From positions 178,998 to 242,997 of the forward strand of contig JABCZG010000005.1 of assembly GCA_013289835.1 (NCBI GenBank): DNA of 64,000 nucleotides. Reading direction: 5' to 3'. Origin of the DNA: Acidobacteriota bacterium. Its GTDB lineage: Bacteria > Acidobacteriota > Terriglobia > Acidiferrales > UBA7541. Position numbers and translations under genes: made by a program. The notes beneath the pieces are model-generated. The model worked only from the letters and a program-made list of their open reading frames with translations, was not told where the DNA came from and did no database searches. Below are positions 45,236-55,742 of this stretch, in pieces (the stretch's first letter is position 1; each line of letters opens with the position of its first letter).

Positions 45236-46432
45236 ATGGATATGACTAAGACTACGAATGTGCTGGAGTTGGAATGCTCGGCTTGCGGGAAGAAGTATGA
45301 CGCGTCGGTGGAGCAGCATCTTTGTACTTGCGGGAAGCCGTTGCTGGCGCGATACGATTTGCGGCGGGCTGCGGCCACGCTGACTTTAGAAAATTTGAAA
45401 ACGCGTGTGCGGACGCTTTGGCGGTACGCCGAAGTGCTGCCGAATGATCCTCCGGTTTCGCTTGGCGAAGGCATGACGGCGCTGGTGCATGCTGCGCGGC
45501 TCGGCAAGACCATGGGATTGCAGCGGCTTTACGTTAAAGATGAAGGATTGAATCCTACGGGATCGTTCAAGGCGCGCGGGATGACGGCGGCTGTTACGCG
45601 GGCCAAGCAGCTTGGGGCGAAAGCGCTGGCGGCTCCTACGGCGGGGAACGCGGGCGGGGCGCTCGCGGCTTATGCCGCGGCGGCTGGGCTGCCGTCGGTG
45701 ATTGTGATGCCGGCGGACACGCCGGTGGCCAACGTGATGGAGTGCCAGGCGTTTGGCGCGACCGTGGTGAAGTTGAATGGATTGATTTCGGACTGCGGCA
45801 AGTACGTGGCCGAACGCAAGGATCGCGAAGGATGGTATGACGTTTCTACCCTCAAGGAGCCTTACCGCATCGAAGGCAAGAAGACCATGGGGTACGAATT
45901 GTGGGAGCAGTTTGGAGGAAAACTGCCGGACGTGATTCTTTATCCTACGGGCGGAGGCGTTGGGTTGATCGGGATGTGCAAAGCGTTTGACGAGATGCAG
46001 GAGATGGGCTGGATTGGTTCCGAGCGTCCGCGCATGGTGGCGGTGCAGGCGGAAGGATGCGCGCCGATTGTTAAAGCCTGGGACGCGCACCAGGATTCCG
46101 CAGCATTTTTCCCCAATGCTGCGACGATCGCATCGGGGTTGCGCGTTCCGGGACCGCTTGGTGATTTGCTGATCTTGAGCATGCTGCGCCAAACCAAAGG
46201 AACCGCGCTCACCGTGACGGATGAAGAGATGCTGCACGCGGGAAGGGAATTGGCATCGCTTGAAGGGATTTTTGCGGCGCCGGAAGGAGCTGCGACGGTG
46301 ATCGCTGCACGCAAACTTGTTGCGTCTGGCTGGATCAAGCCGGATGAAAGCGTGGTGCTTTTCAACACCGGCACGGGCTACAAATACGCGGAAGCGTGGC
46401 AGCGCGCGTTGTTAACTCCGGGGCCGGCGTAG
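45236..46432 (+). CDS. thrC: Threonine synthase-like PLP enzyme
   Basis: 398 aa. An N-terminal zinc-ribbon (Cys14, Cys17, Cys30, Cys32) is followed by the PLP fold with Lys112 in NPTGSFKARG, and the phosphate loop PTAGNAGGALAAYAAAAG. It converts O-phosphohomoserine to threonine. The alanyl-editing gene starts 4 bases later. An ATG two codons on (45242) is also possible. Confidence 0.87.
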   Translation: MDMTKTTNVLELECSACGKKYDASVEQHLCTCGKPLLARYDLRRAAATLTLENLKTRVRTLWRYAEVLPNDPPVSLGEGMTALVHAARLGKTMGLQRLYVKDEGLNPTGSFKARGMTAAVTRAKQLGAKALAAPTAGNAGGALAAYAAAAGLPSVIVMPADTPVANVMECQAFGATVVKLNGLISDCGKYVAERKDREGWYDVSTLKEPYRIEGKKTMGYELWEQFGGKLPDVILYPTGGGVGLIGMCKAFDEMQEMGWIGSERPRMVAVQAEGCAPIVKAWDAHQDSAAFFPNAATIASGLRVPGPLGDLLILSMLRQTKGTALTVTDEEMLHAGRELASLEGIFAAPEGAATVIAARKLVASGWIKPDESVVLFNTGTGYKYAEAWQRALLTPGPA

Positions 46433-46436
46433 CGCA

Positions 46437-47657
46437 ATGGCCACACGAAGACTTTATTACGACGATTCGTTCGAAAAGGAATTTACCGCCAGGGTTATGC
46501 ATTGCGAAGTGCTGCCCCCAGATTTGAGCAAGGGAATTACGGGAACCGTTTGGGGCCTGATCCTGGATCGCACGGCGTTTTATCCCACGTCCGGCGGACA
46601 GCCGAATGATTTGGGAAAGATCGAGGACGCCAATGTCCTCGATGTGCGGGACGAAGGCGACGAAATCCTGCACCTGGTTGACCGGCGGCCCGCGAGCCCC
46701 GAGGTGAATGGGTGTATTAACTGGCCGCGCCGCTTCGATCACATGCAACAGCACACTGGACAGCACCTGCTCTCCGCCATGTTCCAGGAACGGTTCGGAC
46801 TGCCTACGGTTTCGTTTCACCTTGGAGCGGAAATTTGCACAATTGACTTGCGCGGGATCGAACCGTCCGATGCGTTTCTGGAGGGTGCGGAGCGCGCGGC
46901 GAACCAGGTGATTTTCGAAGATCGGCCCGTCAATGTTCGGTATGGGACGGCGGACCAGCTATCGCGGCTTGGCGTGCGAAAAGAAGTGGAACGCGAAGGC
47001 ATACTGCGGGCCATCGAGATCGAGTCCGCGGATTTGCAGCCGTGCGGGGGCACGCACGTCAAACGCACGGGGCAAATCGGTTTGATTTTGGTGCGGCGTT
47101 GCGCGAAGGTCCGGCAGGATTGGCGTGTGGAGTTTGTGTGCGGTGGACGCGCGGAACGCGTGGCGCGGCGAGATTTTCAGTGGCTGCAGCAGGCGGCGGA
47201 GAAGTTGAGCTGCGCGCCGGAAGAAGTGGTGCCGGCCGCGACGCGCGCGCTCGCGGAGCGGGATACAAACTTCAAGAATTATCGCGCTGTGCTGGAGCGG
47301 CTGGCGAAGGCGGAGGCGGCGCTCGCGCTGGTGGCGCAGGCTGCACCGGGCCCGGATGGATTGCGCGTCGTTTCGCGCATTTTCGAGAATGTTCCGGCGG
47401 ACTATCTCGGCTTCTTCGCAACCGAGGTGGCCAAGGCCGAAAAAACGATTGCTTTGCTGGCCACAAGCGAGGAAGGGCAACTGCTCTTCGCGCAGCATCC
47501 TTCTGCCGACAAGGACGTGAACGCGCTTCTCAAACGAGTGCTTGAACAAGTTGGAGGGAAGGGCGGGGGCAGGCGGGATTTTGCTCGCGGTAAACTTGGG
47601 GATGCTGCCAAGGTCCAAGAGGCGATCAAAGTGGGCGAGTCTCTCGTTCAGAAATAG
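46437..47657 (+). CDS. AlaX-type alanyl-tRNA editing protein with DHHA1 domain
   Basis: 406 aa. The editing site has HxxxH (His106, His110 in QQHTGQHLLS) and CxxxH (Cys203, His207 in PCGGTHV). A C-terminal DHHA1-like domain resembles the end of alanyl-tRNA synthetase. It should hydrolyse mischarged Ser-tRNA(Ala). Probably co-transcribed with the threonine synthase gene. Confidence 0.85.
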   Translation: MATRRLYYDDSFEKEFTARVMHCEVLPPDLSKGITGTVWGLILDRTAFYPTSGGQPNDLGKIEDANVLDVRDEGDEILHLVDRRPASPEVNGCINWPRRFDHMQQHTGQHLLSAMFQERFGLPTVSFHLGAEICTIDLRGIEPSDAFLEGAERAANQVIFEDRPVNVRYGTADQLSRLGVRKEVEREGILRAIEIESADLQPCGGTHVKRTGQIGLILVRRCAKVRQDWRVEFVCGGRAERVARRDFQWLQQAAEKLSCAPEEVVPAATRALAERDTNFKNYRAVLERLAKAEAALALVAQAAPGPDGLRVVSRIFENVPADYLGFFATEVAKAEKTIALLATSEEGQLLFAQHPSADKDVNALLKRVLEQVGGKGGGRRDFARGKLGDAAKVQEAIKVGESLVQK

Positions 47658-47682
47658 ATGGAAGAATCAGTCGGAGAAGCCT

Positions 47683-48447
47683 TCAAAAAAATCGCGTGCG
47701 GACGCGATCCGGGATGTGCTGCAAATCGATGAGAGTCAGGAAGTCGATGGTTTTGAATTCGCGGTCGATGGCGGGCGGGCCGCACAAACGCGCGGAAATA
47801 TCGAGATAGGCTCGAAAGAGTCTGGGTGGTTGCGGGGGAGCAATCGACGCGCCGCTTACGGTGCATCGGTGTGGCGGCTTGGGCATGGTCCTGAGTGCGG
47901 GCGCGACCAGATATCTTTCCTTGAGAGTTTCGTACAGGGCCATTCCTTCGTTTTCATCCTGCGACGAAACGGAGCTGCAGCCGATGAGATAGCGGGCGCC
48001 GCAGCTCACCGCGTACTTCGCGATGCCTTTCCAGAGCATGTGTAGAACGGCGGTATTGCGGTATTCCCTGCGTACGCAGGCGCGGCCAAGTTCGAGGACT
48101 TCTCCACGAAGCGGTTCGAACGGCGCGAAATCAAATAGACCTTCGCCGTAGTAGCCGAGATTTCCTTTGGCGCGGTAGCCGCTCTGCATCCGGTAGGTGC
48201 CGACGAGCTTGCCTGTGGCGGCGTCATGCACCATGAGGTGGTCACAGATATAGTCAAACTGGTCGCGATCGAGTCCTGTGGAAATCGAGCTGTCCAATCC
48301 TTCGCCGAGTTCGCAATTGAAGACGAGATAGCGGAGGCGCTGGCATTCGATGAGGTCTTGCAGGGTTTCCGCCAATCCGACACGAAAAAGATTTGTTGTG
48401 GCGAGGGGATTTTCGCAGTCGTGAATCAGGACAGCGGTTGTGAACAT
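47683..48447 (-). CDS. OlsB-like GNAT N-acyltransferase
   Basis: 254 aa from the ATG at 48447; a longer start at 48528 adds residues without family similarity. It has the hemolysin/OlsB acyltransferase pattern: QDLIECQRLRYLVFNCELG, ... LMVHDAATGKLVGTYRMQSG, ... ELGRACVRREYRN, and a C-terminal RAYLDISARLCGPPAID. Such enzymes attach fatty acyl chains to ornithine or other amino acids, forming aminolipids. OlsA, the second step, is not present here. Confidence 0.75.
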   Translation of the reverse strand: MFTTAVLIHDCENPLATTNLFRVGLAETLQDLIECQRLRYLVFNCELGEGLDSSISTGLDRDQFDYICDHLMVHDAATGKLVGTYRMQSGYRAKGNLGYYGEGLFDFAPFEPLRGEVLELGRACVRREYRNTAVLHMLWKGIAKYAVSCGARYLIGCSSVSSQDENEGMALYETLKERYLVAPALRTMPKPPHRCTVSGASIAPPQPPRLFRAYLDISARLCGPPAIDREFKTIDFLTLIDLQHIPDRVRTRFF

Positions 48448-48613
48448 GTGTAAGTTTCGACTGAAGCAGATTACGGGAGTGTTGCTGCAAGATGATTTGC
48501 GCGTTTCCGAGGATGGCTGATGCGACACAGAGAGATGTCAGGGGGTCAGGCGCCCGCGAGAGGAAGGTGAGGGTATCAAGAGCCCCGGGCTTCCCGCCGG
48601 GGCGAATGGGTTC

Positions 48614-49423
48614 TTAGACTTCGGAGTTGAGGCCGGAGAATGAAGCACTGCTTTCGGTGATAGCCTGGACGGGAACCGAAACCTCGACTTCGGTTCCGCC
48701 GCCCAGCCTGCTCCAGATCCGGAGTTGGGCACCAATAGTGGCTGCGCGCTCGCGCATTCCCTGAAGACCCCAATGCAGGTCCCGACCGGACGATACCACC
48801 TGTGGATCGACCCCGCAGCCATCATCTCGCACAACTAGACGCAAACGGCGAGGCGAATATTCAATCACTGCTTCGATATTGGAGGATCCCGAGTGCCGCA
48901 AGGCGTTGAGGATCGCTTCGCGCCCGATCAAGAAGAGCTGCTCCTGGATGGCGGGTTTCAAAGTCTTGGGCAGCCCCTCGATGAGAATTCGAAAGTGAAC
49001 GCCTGCCGGTGCGAGCTCCTCCCAGAGGCCATAAAACGACTCTTCCAAACTGAGAGAGGAGGGGGGAGAGGACCGCAGCTCGTGCAGGGCGTCGCGGCCC
49101 TCGTCGATGACACGATGCATCAGCTGCAGGACGCGATTGAGGGAAGCTTTGGTGGGCGAATCGGCGGGAGTTTGCTCCACGGCGCCCTGAAGAATCAGGG
49201 AGGCCCCGAGAAACCCTTGGAACAAAGTATCGTGCAATTCGCGCGCGATGCGGCCGCGCTCTTTGAGGCGCTCTTCGAGGCGAAGTTTGAGTTCGCGATC
49301 CAGTTGCCGGATATCCCGGCGATGGAAGTTCGTTTGGATCCGCTCGGTGGCCCAGGCGATGGCATCCCGGGTAGACGTGGATTGACGCATGACATTCGGA
49401 GACGGCTCACGATAGAGGTTCAT
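48614..49423 (-). CDS. Soluble HisKA_3 histidine kinase
   Basis: 269 aa, with no transmembrane helix. A coiled-coil start leads to the NarL-type H box RELHDTLFQGF (His64) and an ATP-binding domain with RDDGCGVDP and GLQGMRERA. Its cognate regulator would normally be a NarL/LuxR type, none of which is nearby. It overlaps the STAS gene by 17 bases and is last in a five-gene operon. Confidence 0.85.
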   Translation of the reverse strand: MNLYREPSPNVMRQSTSTRDAIAWATERIQTNFHRRDIRQLDRELKLRLEERLKERGRIARELHDTLFQGFLGASLILQGAVEQTPADSPTKASLNRVLQLMHRVIDEGRDALHELRSSPPSSLSLEESFYGLWEELAPAGVHFRILIEGLPKTLKPAIQEQLFLIGREAILNALRHSGSSNIEAVIEYSPRRLRLVVRDDGCGVDPQVVSSGRDLHWGLQGMRERAATIGAQLRIWSRLGGGTEVEVSVPVQAITESSASFSGLNSEV

Positions 49424-49688
49424 GATTTGTATCCCTCCCTGTTTGGATCCACTCGCGAATATAAGACGGGCAATGCCTCAGCTGAATACCCCGAGCTTCA
49501 CAGGCTGCAAGAAACCTTACGGCTTTGCGATCAACGAGCCTTAACTCCTCCAGGTCAAGTGCCATGTCAGCGGGTAGTGGTTCGGAATCGAAGAGCGCCT
49601 GTAACTCGGGGAGATTCGTCCCTTCAATCCGGCCGCTGAGAGCGAAGATCGCGGATGCTTGGTCTTCCGATTTTTGAATTCTCAACAT
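49407..49688 (-). CDS. STAS-domain protein (anti-sigma-antagonist-like)
   Basis: 93 aa from the ATG at 49688; 49718 is an alternative. The STAS fold is recognisable in FALSGRIEGTNLPELQALF and LDLEELRLVDRKAVRFLAAC. The usual phosphorylated Ser/Thr is not clear. It lies between a sigma-54 activator and a soluble kinase, suggesting partner switching within this cluster. Confidence 0.7.
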   Translation of the reverse strand: MLRIQKSEDQASAIFALSGRIEGTNLPELQALFDSEPLPADMALDLEELRLVDRKAVRFLAACEARGIQLRHCPSYIREWIQTGRDTNHEPLS

Positions 49689-49819
49689 CCCAGAGGGGGG
49701 TAGCAAATGCAGGGCCATTGGTAAAGCACTGAAAAAGAAGGGAATTGCGGTGTTCAGAAGATCACGAAAATCGTGAAATTACGAAATTCGTAGTTATGGA
49801 AGTGAGAATTGGCGGAGGG

Positions 49820-52048
49820 CTAGGCAGTCTTGAAGCGGTGCTTATTGATCTTAAAGGCGCGGATCTTTGAATCGAGCGTCGAAGGAGGGACGCCCAGCTT
49901 GGCGGCAGCGCCGGCGGGGCCCGAGACTCGGCCACGAGCATCGGCCAGGGCGGCCTCGATGGTTTTCTTCTCCTGGGAGGGAGGCAGTTTCAAGAGTGTC
50001 GGACCAGCCGACTCGGCAGGGCCGGGCCTACGAGAGAGCCAACTCTCATCCACGGTGAAGTTCTCCGTTTCGCAGACGATGACGGAGCGCTCGATGACGT
50101 TTTGAAGTTCACGAATGTTGCCGGGCCAGGCGTAAGCCTTGAGCGTGTCGAGTGTCATGCGATTGATGCCGCGAAACTTCCTTCCGGCCTTACTAGCGTA
50201 GCGATCGATGAAATACTCGACCAGGAGGGGGATATCTTCTTTTCTTTCGCGCAGCGGCGGCATCTCCATCGGAAAGACGTTTAGGCGGTAGAACAGGTCC
50301 TCACGGAACGTTCCGGCTTCGATGGAGTCCTCCAAGTCACGATTGGTGGCGGCAATTACGCGTACGTCTGCGCGAATCACCTTGGAGCCGCCGAGACGTT
50401 CGAACTCGCGCTCCTGCAAAACACGGAGAAGGGCGGTTTGGGTTTCCGGAGGCAGTTCGCCGACTTCATCGATGAAGAGGGTGCCGCCCTCCGCCAATTC
50501 GAAGCGGCCGAGGCGCCGCTGGGTTGCGCCGGTGAAGGCGCCCTTCTCATGGCCGAAGAGTTCGGAAGTGATTAAGGAGGGTGGAACAGCCGCGCAATTC
50601 ACACTTACAAAGGCGCGCGAGGAGCGGTGCGAGCGTTTGTGGATTGCGCGGGCAATGAGCTCTTTGCCCGTTCCAGTTTCGCCGGTTACCAGGACAGTCG
50701 AATCGGTCGGCGCGACCTTTACTACGTGTGCGAGGACGCCTTGCAAAGCGCGGGATTCGCCGACGATCTCCTCAAACATGGAAGAGCGATCGATCTCTTC
50801 GCGCAGGGCGATGTTTTCATGGTAGAGCTGGTCCCGTAGCGCTTTGATTTGTTCAAAGGCGGTTTCCAGAGCAGCTCTGGCCTGGTGCTGCTCTGTGATG
50901 TCCATGGTTGTGCCGACAACTTCAGCGGGTACGCCCGAGTCATTCAGCACAGTGTGAGCGACAGAGTGGAGGTGCTTTATGGTTCCGTCCGGAAGAACGA
51001 TACGATAATCAACACCAGAATCCACCCTATTCGTCTGCGTGGACTCCTCTTTCTCCCTCTGTTCAATCATCGGGCGGTCTTCGGGGTGAACCCTTTCCAG
51101 AAAGCGAGACAGAGAGGGCGTGGTGTTCTCGGGATCGTATCCAAGGATGCGAAACATCTCGAGCGACCAGAAGGTATCGCGGGTGCGGACATTCCACGCC
51201 CAACTGCCCGTATGCGTCAACTTTTGTGCCTCGGCCAAGTAGCCGTCGCTCCTCCGCAGGGCTAGTTCGGCGCGCCTGCTTTCGGTGATGTCCGTAACTG
51301 CTCCAACGAATAGCAGGCCGCCGGGTTCGTCACTTGGCGAGGGATGTGCCACGACGTGCAGGGTTTTCAGGGAACCATCGAGCATCATCAAACGGTGCTC
51401 GAAATCAAAGCTGGCGCCCTCGGCTGCCGCGCGCTCGATGGTCTTGCGGACAAACATTCGATCATCCGGATGAGCGCGCGCAATCGCCAGCTCGACCGTA
51501 GGCGTGGTCACAGGATCGTAATCGAAGATTCGGAAAGTTTCGGCGGACCAAACGATTTCTCCTGTGGAAACGTTCCAGCCGAAACTTCCTGTACGACTGA
51601 GACGCTGGGCTTCCGCGAGGTACGCCTCGCTCTGGCGCAGGGATTCCTCGGCGCGCTTGCGCTCGGCTCTTTCCGTGGTTTCCCGCAAGGCGCGAAGCAC
51701 CGATGGAATGAGCCTCGACAGGCGCGTTTTCAGAATGTAATCGGTTGCGCCAATTTTGAGGGCTTCGATGGCGACTTCTTCGCCGAGCGTTCCCGAAACG
51801 AAGAGGAAGGGCACGTCGGGGGAAGCCTTCAGTGCCAGTTTCAATGCAGAGAGACCGTCGAAGGAAGGGAGGCTGTAGTCCGCGAGTATCAGATCAATTC
51901 CGCCCTGTGCGAGGGACGCCAGGAAGGAATGCTGAGTTTCTACCCGTATCACTTCGCAGACGATTTCGCCTGCGGCCAGAAGTTCCTGAATCAGATCCGT
52001 ATCCTTAGGATCGTCTTCCAGGGAGAGAACCCTCAAAGGCTTGGGCAT
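49820..52048 (-). CDS. REC-PAS-PAS sigma-54-dependent activator
   Basis: 742 aa. Receiver (Asp57 in [13 protein letters not shown]), two PAS domains with ITESR/ITEQH ends (about 140-390), a coiled coil, then AAA+ with GETGTGKE and an intact GAFTGA loop, and a Fis-type helix-turn-helix at the C-terminus ([20 protein letters not shown]). The phosphorylation and PAS inputs are combined in one protein. The gene starts 2 bases after the response regulator stop. Confidence 0.88.
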   Translation of the reverse strand: MPKPLRVLSLEDDPKDTDLIQELLAAGEIVCEVIRVETQHSFLASLAQGGIDLILADYSLPSFDGLSALKLALKASPDVPFLFVSGTLGEEVAIEALKIGATDYILKTRLSRLIPSVLRALRETTERAERKRAEESLRQSEAYLAEAQRLSRTGSFGWNVSTGEIVWSAETFRIFDYDPVTTPTVELAIARAHPDDRMFVRKTIERAAAEGASFDFEHRLMMLDGSLKTLHVVAHPSPSDEPGGLLFVGAVTDITESRRAELALRRSDGYLAEAQKLTHTGSWAWNVRTRDTFWSLEMFRILGYDPENTTPSLSRFLERVHPEDRPMIEQREKEESTQTNRVDSGVDYRIVLPDGTIKHLHSVAHTVLNDSGVPAEVVGTTMDITEQHQARAALETAFEQIKALRDQLYHENIALREEIDRSSMFEEIVGESRALQGVLAHVVKVAPTDSTVLVTGETGTGKELIARAIHKRSHRSSRAFVSVNCAAVPPSLITSELFGHEKGAFTGATQRRLGRFELAEGGTLFIDEVGELPPETQTALLRVLQEREFERLGGSKVIRADVRVIAATNRDLEDSIEAGTFREDLFYRLNVFPMEMPPLRERKEDIPLLVEYFIDRYASKAGRKFRGINRMTLDTLKAYAWPGNIRELQNVIERSVIVCETENFTVDESWLSRRPGPAESAGPTLLKLPPSQEKKTIEAALADARGRVSGPAGAAAKLGVPPSTLDSKIRAFKINKHRFKTA

Positions 52049-52050
52049 GC

Positions 52051-52500
52051 TTACTTCCTGACGCTACCGGGCGGGGGCTGATTGATGACGGCCCAGAAGA
52101 CGCCCAGTTCCCGAATGGCATTTACAAATTCATGAAAATCCACCGGCTTAACGACGTAAGCGTTGACGCCGAGTTTGTAGCTGGCGACCATGTCCTTTTC
52201 CTCGTGGGAGGAGGTGAGCACAACGACAGGAATTATTTTGAGCTTTTCGTCGCTCTTGATTTGTTGCAAAACTTCCAAACCGTCGATTTTAGGCAGTTTG
52301 AGATCCAGCAAAATGACAGCGGGGTTGTCACTGGAGCGGGTCTTGAACTTCCCCCGGCAATGGAGGTAATCCAGGGCTTCTTCGCCATCCCGAGTGACCA
52401 CGACCTCGTTGGCGAGATTGTATTCCTCCAGGGCCGTCAGGGTGAGCTCGACGTCTTTGGGGTCGTCCTCCACCATCAAAATGCGTCCCAGCATGTCCAT
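52051..52500 (-). CDS. Single-domain response regulator (Rcp1-like)
   Basis: 149 aa receiver without output domain. Asp66 is in [13 protein letters not shown], with the switch TSSHEEKD and Lys at VVKPVD. It resembles the Rcp1-type regulators that follow bacteriophytochrome-like kinases. Between the kinase and the sigma-54 activator, it may relay phosphate. Confidence 0.88.
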   Translation of the reverse strand: MDMLGRILMVEDDPKDVELTLTALEEYNLANEVVVTRDGEEALDYLHCRGKFKTRSSDNPAVILLDLKLPKIDGLEVLQQIKSDEKLKIIPVVVLTSSHEEKDMVASYKLGVNAYVVKPVDFHEFVNAIRELGVFWAVINQPPPGSVRK

Positions 52501-52518
52501 AGGTAGACTCTCCGCGTT

Positions 52519-54009
52519 CTAAGATTTAGGAATTGAAAAATAGAAAGTTGCGCCCTGGTCGACTGCGCCCTCGGCCCGAACGTGGCCACCATGACGATGG
52601 ATGATGCGCTGAACGGTCGCGAGGCCGATGCCGGTCCCTTCAAACGCTTCGGTTTGATGCAGACGTTGAAAGACGCCAAAGAGTTTCTTTACGTACTTCA
52701 TATCGAAGCCAGCTCCGTTGTCCCGGACGAAGACTACTATCTCATCTTTGCTTCCGTCGCCGCACCCGATCTCGATTTTAGCCTGCGGCTGCAAGCGGGT
52801 GAACTTGACGGCATTGGAAAGGAGGTTGACAAGAACGAGCCGCAGCATGGAACGGTCGCCGTAACAAACCGGAAGTGTGTCGATTTTCCAAACAATATCG
52901 CGGCCCTGCGTCTCTTGGCGCAGTTCTCCGAGGACGTCCTTTAGTAATTGGTCCAAGTTGACGAGGGTCTTTTGCTTTTCCGCACGGCCGATGCGGGAGA
53001 AGGCCAGGAGGTCGTCAATCAGGTTGCCCATACGTTTTGCCGACTCGAGAATCATCTCCATATAGCGGTGGCTCTTCTCGTCTAGAAGGGAAGACACCTT
53101 TTTCTGAAGGAGCTCGGCGTATCCCGACATGTGACGAAGAGGGGCACGCAAGTCGTGGGAGACGGAATAGGCAAAAGCCTCCAGCTCCTTATTGACGACT
53201 TCAAGTTCCGCGGAGCGCCTCCCTAGTTGCTGGTTGAGGCCGCGAATTTCCTCCTCCCGGCGCCTGCGCTCGGTGATGTCATTACTCGTTTCCATGATGG
53301 CCACGGGGCGCTGCTGTTCGTCAAGGCGCAACGACCAGCGGCTAGCGACAGACACTTCGGTCCCGTCGGCTTTCTTACGCTTGAGTTCCCCCTCCCAGCG
53401 CCCCACGCGCAGCAGCTCTGAAAGGATGTCCTCGAGGGGCGCCGGGAAGATGGTCGCCAGAAGATCGTCGGAGCGACTCCCAATCGCTTCCTGCGCGGCC
53501 CATCCGTACAATTCCTGGGCCCCCCGATTCCAGTAGGTGATGACGAAAGACATATCACGAACGAAAATGGTGTCGTGCGTGAGATTGAGAAGGCTGGCCT
53601 GCTGGGTTCGTAGAGCGACTTCCTGCTGGAGTTCGTCGCGGGATTGCAGAAGTTGGCGTTCGACGCGGCGGCGAACCGCGCTGAACCAGGTGAGAAGTGA
53701 TGCAAACAGAATGAAAATGATGTAGTAGGGAAGGTCAGACCGTCTAACGTACAGGGTGTACAAAGGCTCCGTGAAGAAGTAGTCGAAGGCTACGCTCGAA
53801 AGGACGACCGCAACAATCGCCGGGCCGACCCCCGCATACCAGACGGTTAAGGCAATGGCAAAGAGGAAGAGCGGGAATTCGACGCCGCGAAAGTGGTAGC
53901 GCTGCAGAACGAGGGCCGCTCCCAGTGAGAGCGCAACGGAAGCGATTGCGAGACTGTACCGTCGCATGGCTGGCCGGGCCTTCCGCAAATAGAATTTGGA
54001 CGACGCCAT
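52519..54009 (-). CDS. DUF4118/PAS membrane histidine kinase
   Basis: 496 aa. A DUF4118-like set of N-terminal transmembrane helices (about 17-115) ends in VRRRVERQLLQSR. It is followed by a PAS domain (about 140-245, ending ITERRRREEE), a coiled coil, the H box SVSHDLRAPLRHMSGYAELL and the ATP-binding core with DNGAGFD and GTGIGLATV. It is the first gene of the signalling operon and probably its membrane sensor. Confidence 0.87.
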   Translation of the reverse strand: MASSKFYLRKARPAMRRYSLAIASVALSLGAALVLQRYHFRGVEFPLFLFAIALTVWYAGVGPAIVAVVLSSVAFDYFFTEPLYTLYVRRSDLPYYIIFILFASLLTWFSAVRRRVERQLLQSRDELQQEVALRTQQASLLNLTHDTIFVRDMSFVITYWNRGAQELYGWAAQEAIGSRSDDLLATIFPAPLEDILSELLRVGRWEGELKRKKADGTEVSVASRWSLRLDEQQRPVAIMETSNDITERRRREEEIRGLNQQLGRRSAELEVVNKELEAFAYSVSHDLRAPLRHMSGYAELLQKKVSSLLDEKSHRYMEMILESAKRMGNLIDDLLAFSRIGRAEKQKTLVNLDQLLKDVLGELRQETQGRDIVWKIDTLPVCYGDRSMLRLVLVNLLSNAVKFTRLQPQAKIEIGCGDGSKDEIVVFVRDNGAGFDMKYVKKLFGVFQRLHQTEAFEGTGIGLATVQRIIHRHGGHVRAEGAVDQGATFYFSIPKS

Positions 54010-54503
54010 GGCTGGCCTCAGGTCGACGCGGTGAGATTTCGACTACAACCGCGAATGCCCCGAAGTTTACCCCTTACAGAAAGCCAGAAGAATAGCATGG
54101 GGTGGTTTTTCCTTTCTTTATGGTCACTTGGGAAACTGCTGCTGTGAGGAATAGGCCCTCAAGGACTCCCTGACTTGGATGAGCCAATTCCAGAGAGTGG
54201 TTCACCAAGAGGCTGGCGGGAACCCGGGGTAGTGCGGTCAAAGGGGTTAGCCGGCAGGAGCCGCCGAGTGGTTAGGGTTAGGGCAGATGTCGGGACACAA
54301 AAGGCGGTCCCCGATTACACGATAGTGGTATGCGGGCGACGAACGGAAGAGGTAGGGAAAGATCGTTCCATGTCGTGATGTATCGGGTGGTTCTGCTCCC
54401 ACATAGTACGCGCCGATGCTTCACTACCTGCCGGATCGCTGTAGCCGCAAAACAGGAATTCTCCGGATTCTCGGGGGATAGAGACACAAAAGGAGTGCAC
54501 CAT
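54010..54503. other. 494-base region without a recognised gene
   Basis: Separates the divergent kinase operon and the alpha/beta hydrolase gene. Promoters are expected here. Short ORFs within it show no family features. Confidence 0.5.
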
Positions 54504-55343
54504 ATGGCGACGATCACAACAAAAGATGGAACACAGATTTATTACAAGGATTGGGGTGCAGGCCAGCCGATTGTTTTCTCACATGGATGGCCGCTCAGCG
54601 CGGACGACTGGGACGGGCAGATGCTGTTCTTCGGGCAGCGCGGCTATCGCGTCATCGCGCACGACCGGCGAGGACATGGCCGGTCGAGCCAGACGTGGGA
54701 CGGCAACGAGATGAACACCTATGCGGACGATCTGGCGCAGTTGTTCGAAGCGCTCGATCTCAAGGACGCGATCATGGTGGGGCACTCGACAGGTGGCGGC
54801 GAAGTGGCGCGCTACCTGGGACGGCATGGCAGCAAGCGTGTCGCGAAGGCGGCCCTGATCAGCGCCGTGCCGCCGCTCATGCTGAAGACGGAAAAGAATC
54901 CTACGGGTCAACCGGTGGCGGCCTTCGATGCCCTTCGCGCGGCGCTTGCAGCCAACCGGGCGCAGTTCTACAAGGACATCACCCTGCCGTTCTACGGATA
55001 CAACCGGCCGGGCGCGAAGATTTCGGAGGGGATTCGCGAGCACTGGTGGCTGCAGGGCATGATGGGTGGGATGAAGGCGCATTACGACTGCATTAAGGCG
55101 TTCTCGGAGACGGACTTCACGGAAGACCTGAAGAAGATTGAGATTCCCGTGCTGGTGATGCATGGGGACGACGATCAGATCGTGCCGATCGTGGCCGCGG
55201 GGCCGTTGTCGGCGAAGCTGCTGAAAAAATCAACGCTGAAGGTTTATCCGGGCTTTCCGCATGGGATGCCGGCGACCAACGCGGACCAGATTAACGGTGA
55301 CTTGCTGACGTTCATTAAAGGCGCGGCTTCGGCATCGGCGTAG
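54504..55343 (+). CDS. Alpha/beta hydrolase (non-heme chloroperoxidase-like)
   Basis: 279 aa from the ATG at 54504, with AGGAG upstream. The family start [18 protein letters not shown] is well conserved, with nucleophile Ser95 in [11 protein letters not shown] oxyanion region, and a late acid/His in [10 protein letters not shown] and PGFPHGM. It resembles cofactor-free haloperoxidases/esterases. Substrate unknown. Confidence 0.88.
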   Translation: MATITTKDGTQIYYKDWGAGQPIVFSHGWPLSADDWDGQMLFFGQRGYRVIAHDRRGHGRSSQTWDGNEMNTYADDLAQLFEALDLKDAIMVGHSTGGGEVARYLGRHGSKRVAKAALISAVPPLMLKTEKNPTGQPVAAFDALRAALAANRAQFYKDITLPFYGYNRPGAKISEGIREHWWLQGMMGGMKAHYDCIKAFSETDFTEDLKKIEIPVLVMHGDDDQIVPIVAAGPLSAKLLKKSTLKVYPGFPHGMPATNADQINGDLLTFIKGAASASA

Positions 55344-55742
55344 CTGGAGTACTGAGCGGAGCCATCAAGGGGTGCAGGCAAGGACGTCGGTGGCGAGAGC
55401 CACCGGCGTTGGCCCTGCTGCTAAATGGCGCAGCCTCAGCGCAAAGCATTCCAAACGCTGCGAGTTCGGCTTTACTAGTGAAGGAACAAATCACGACAAA
55501 TCAAAGTTGAAGGGGTCGTTTCTCGCGACGCAGATTGTAGTGATGGTGATTGTATAGTCCTTTGAGTTCTGGTGGCAAAGCGGTTCCCCGCGGAAGCCGC
55601 CAATGCAGCGTGAGCCTGCTCAGGCGCATTGAGGGATTGACTGTATCTTCTTCGCGAGGTATAGCATCAACCTATCCAATCCCGTCCGAGGCGGAAACAG
55701 AGAGCCTCGATTCCGGGGTAGGGTGTCACCGGTGGAGGGGCC
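55344..55742. other. 399-base region upstream of the efflux operon
   Basis: No convincing gene. It should contain the promoter of the RND operon. A perfect 7-bp hairpin lies at 55388-55405. Confidence 0.5.
55388..55405. repeat. Perfect hairpin CGGTGGC-GAGA-GCCACCG
   Basis: Seven-bp perfect arms around GAGA, 44 bases after the hydrolase stop. No T run follows, so it may be a REP-like palindrome rather than a terminator. Confidence 0.55.
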
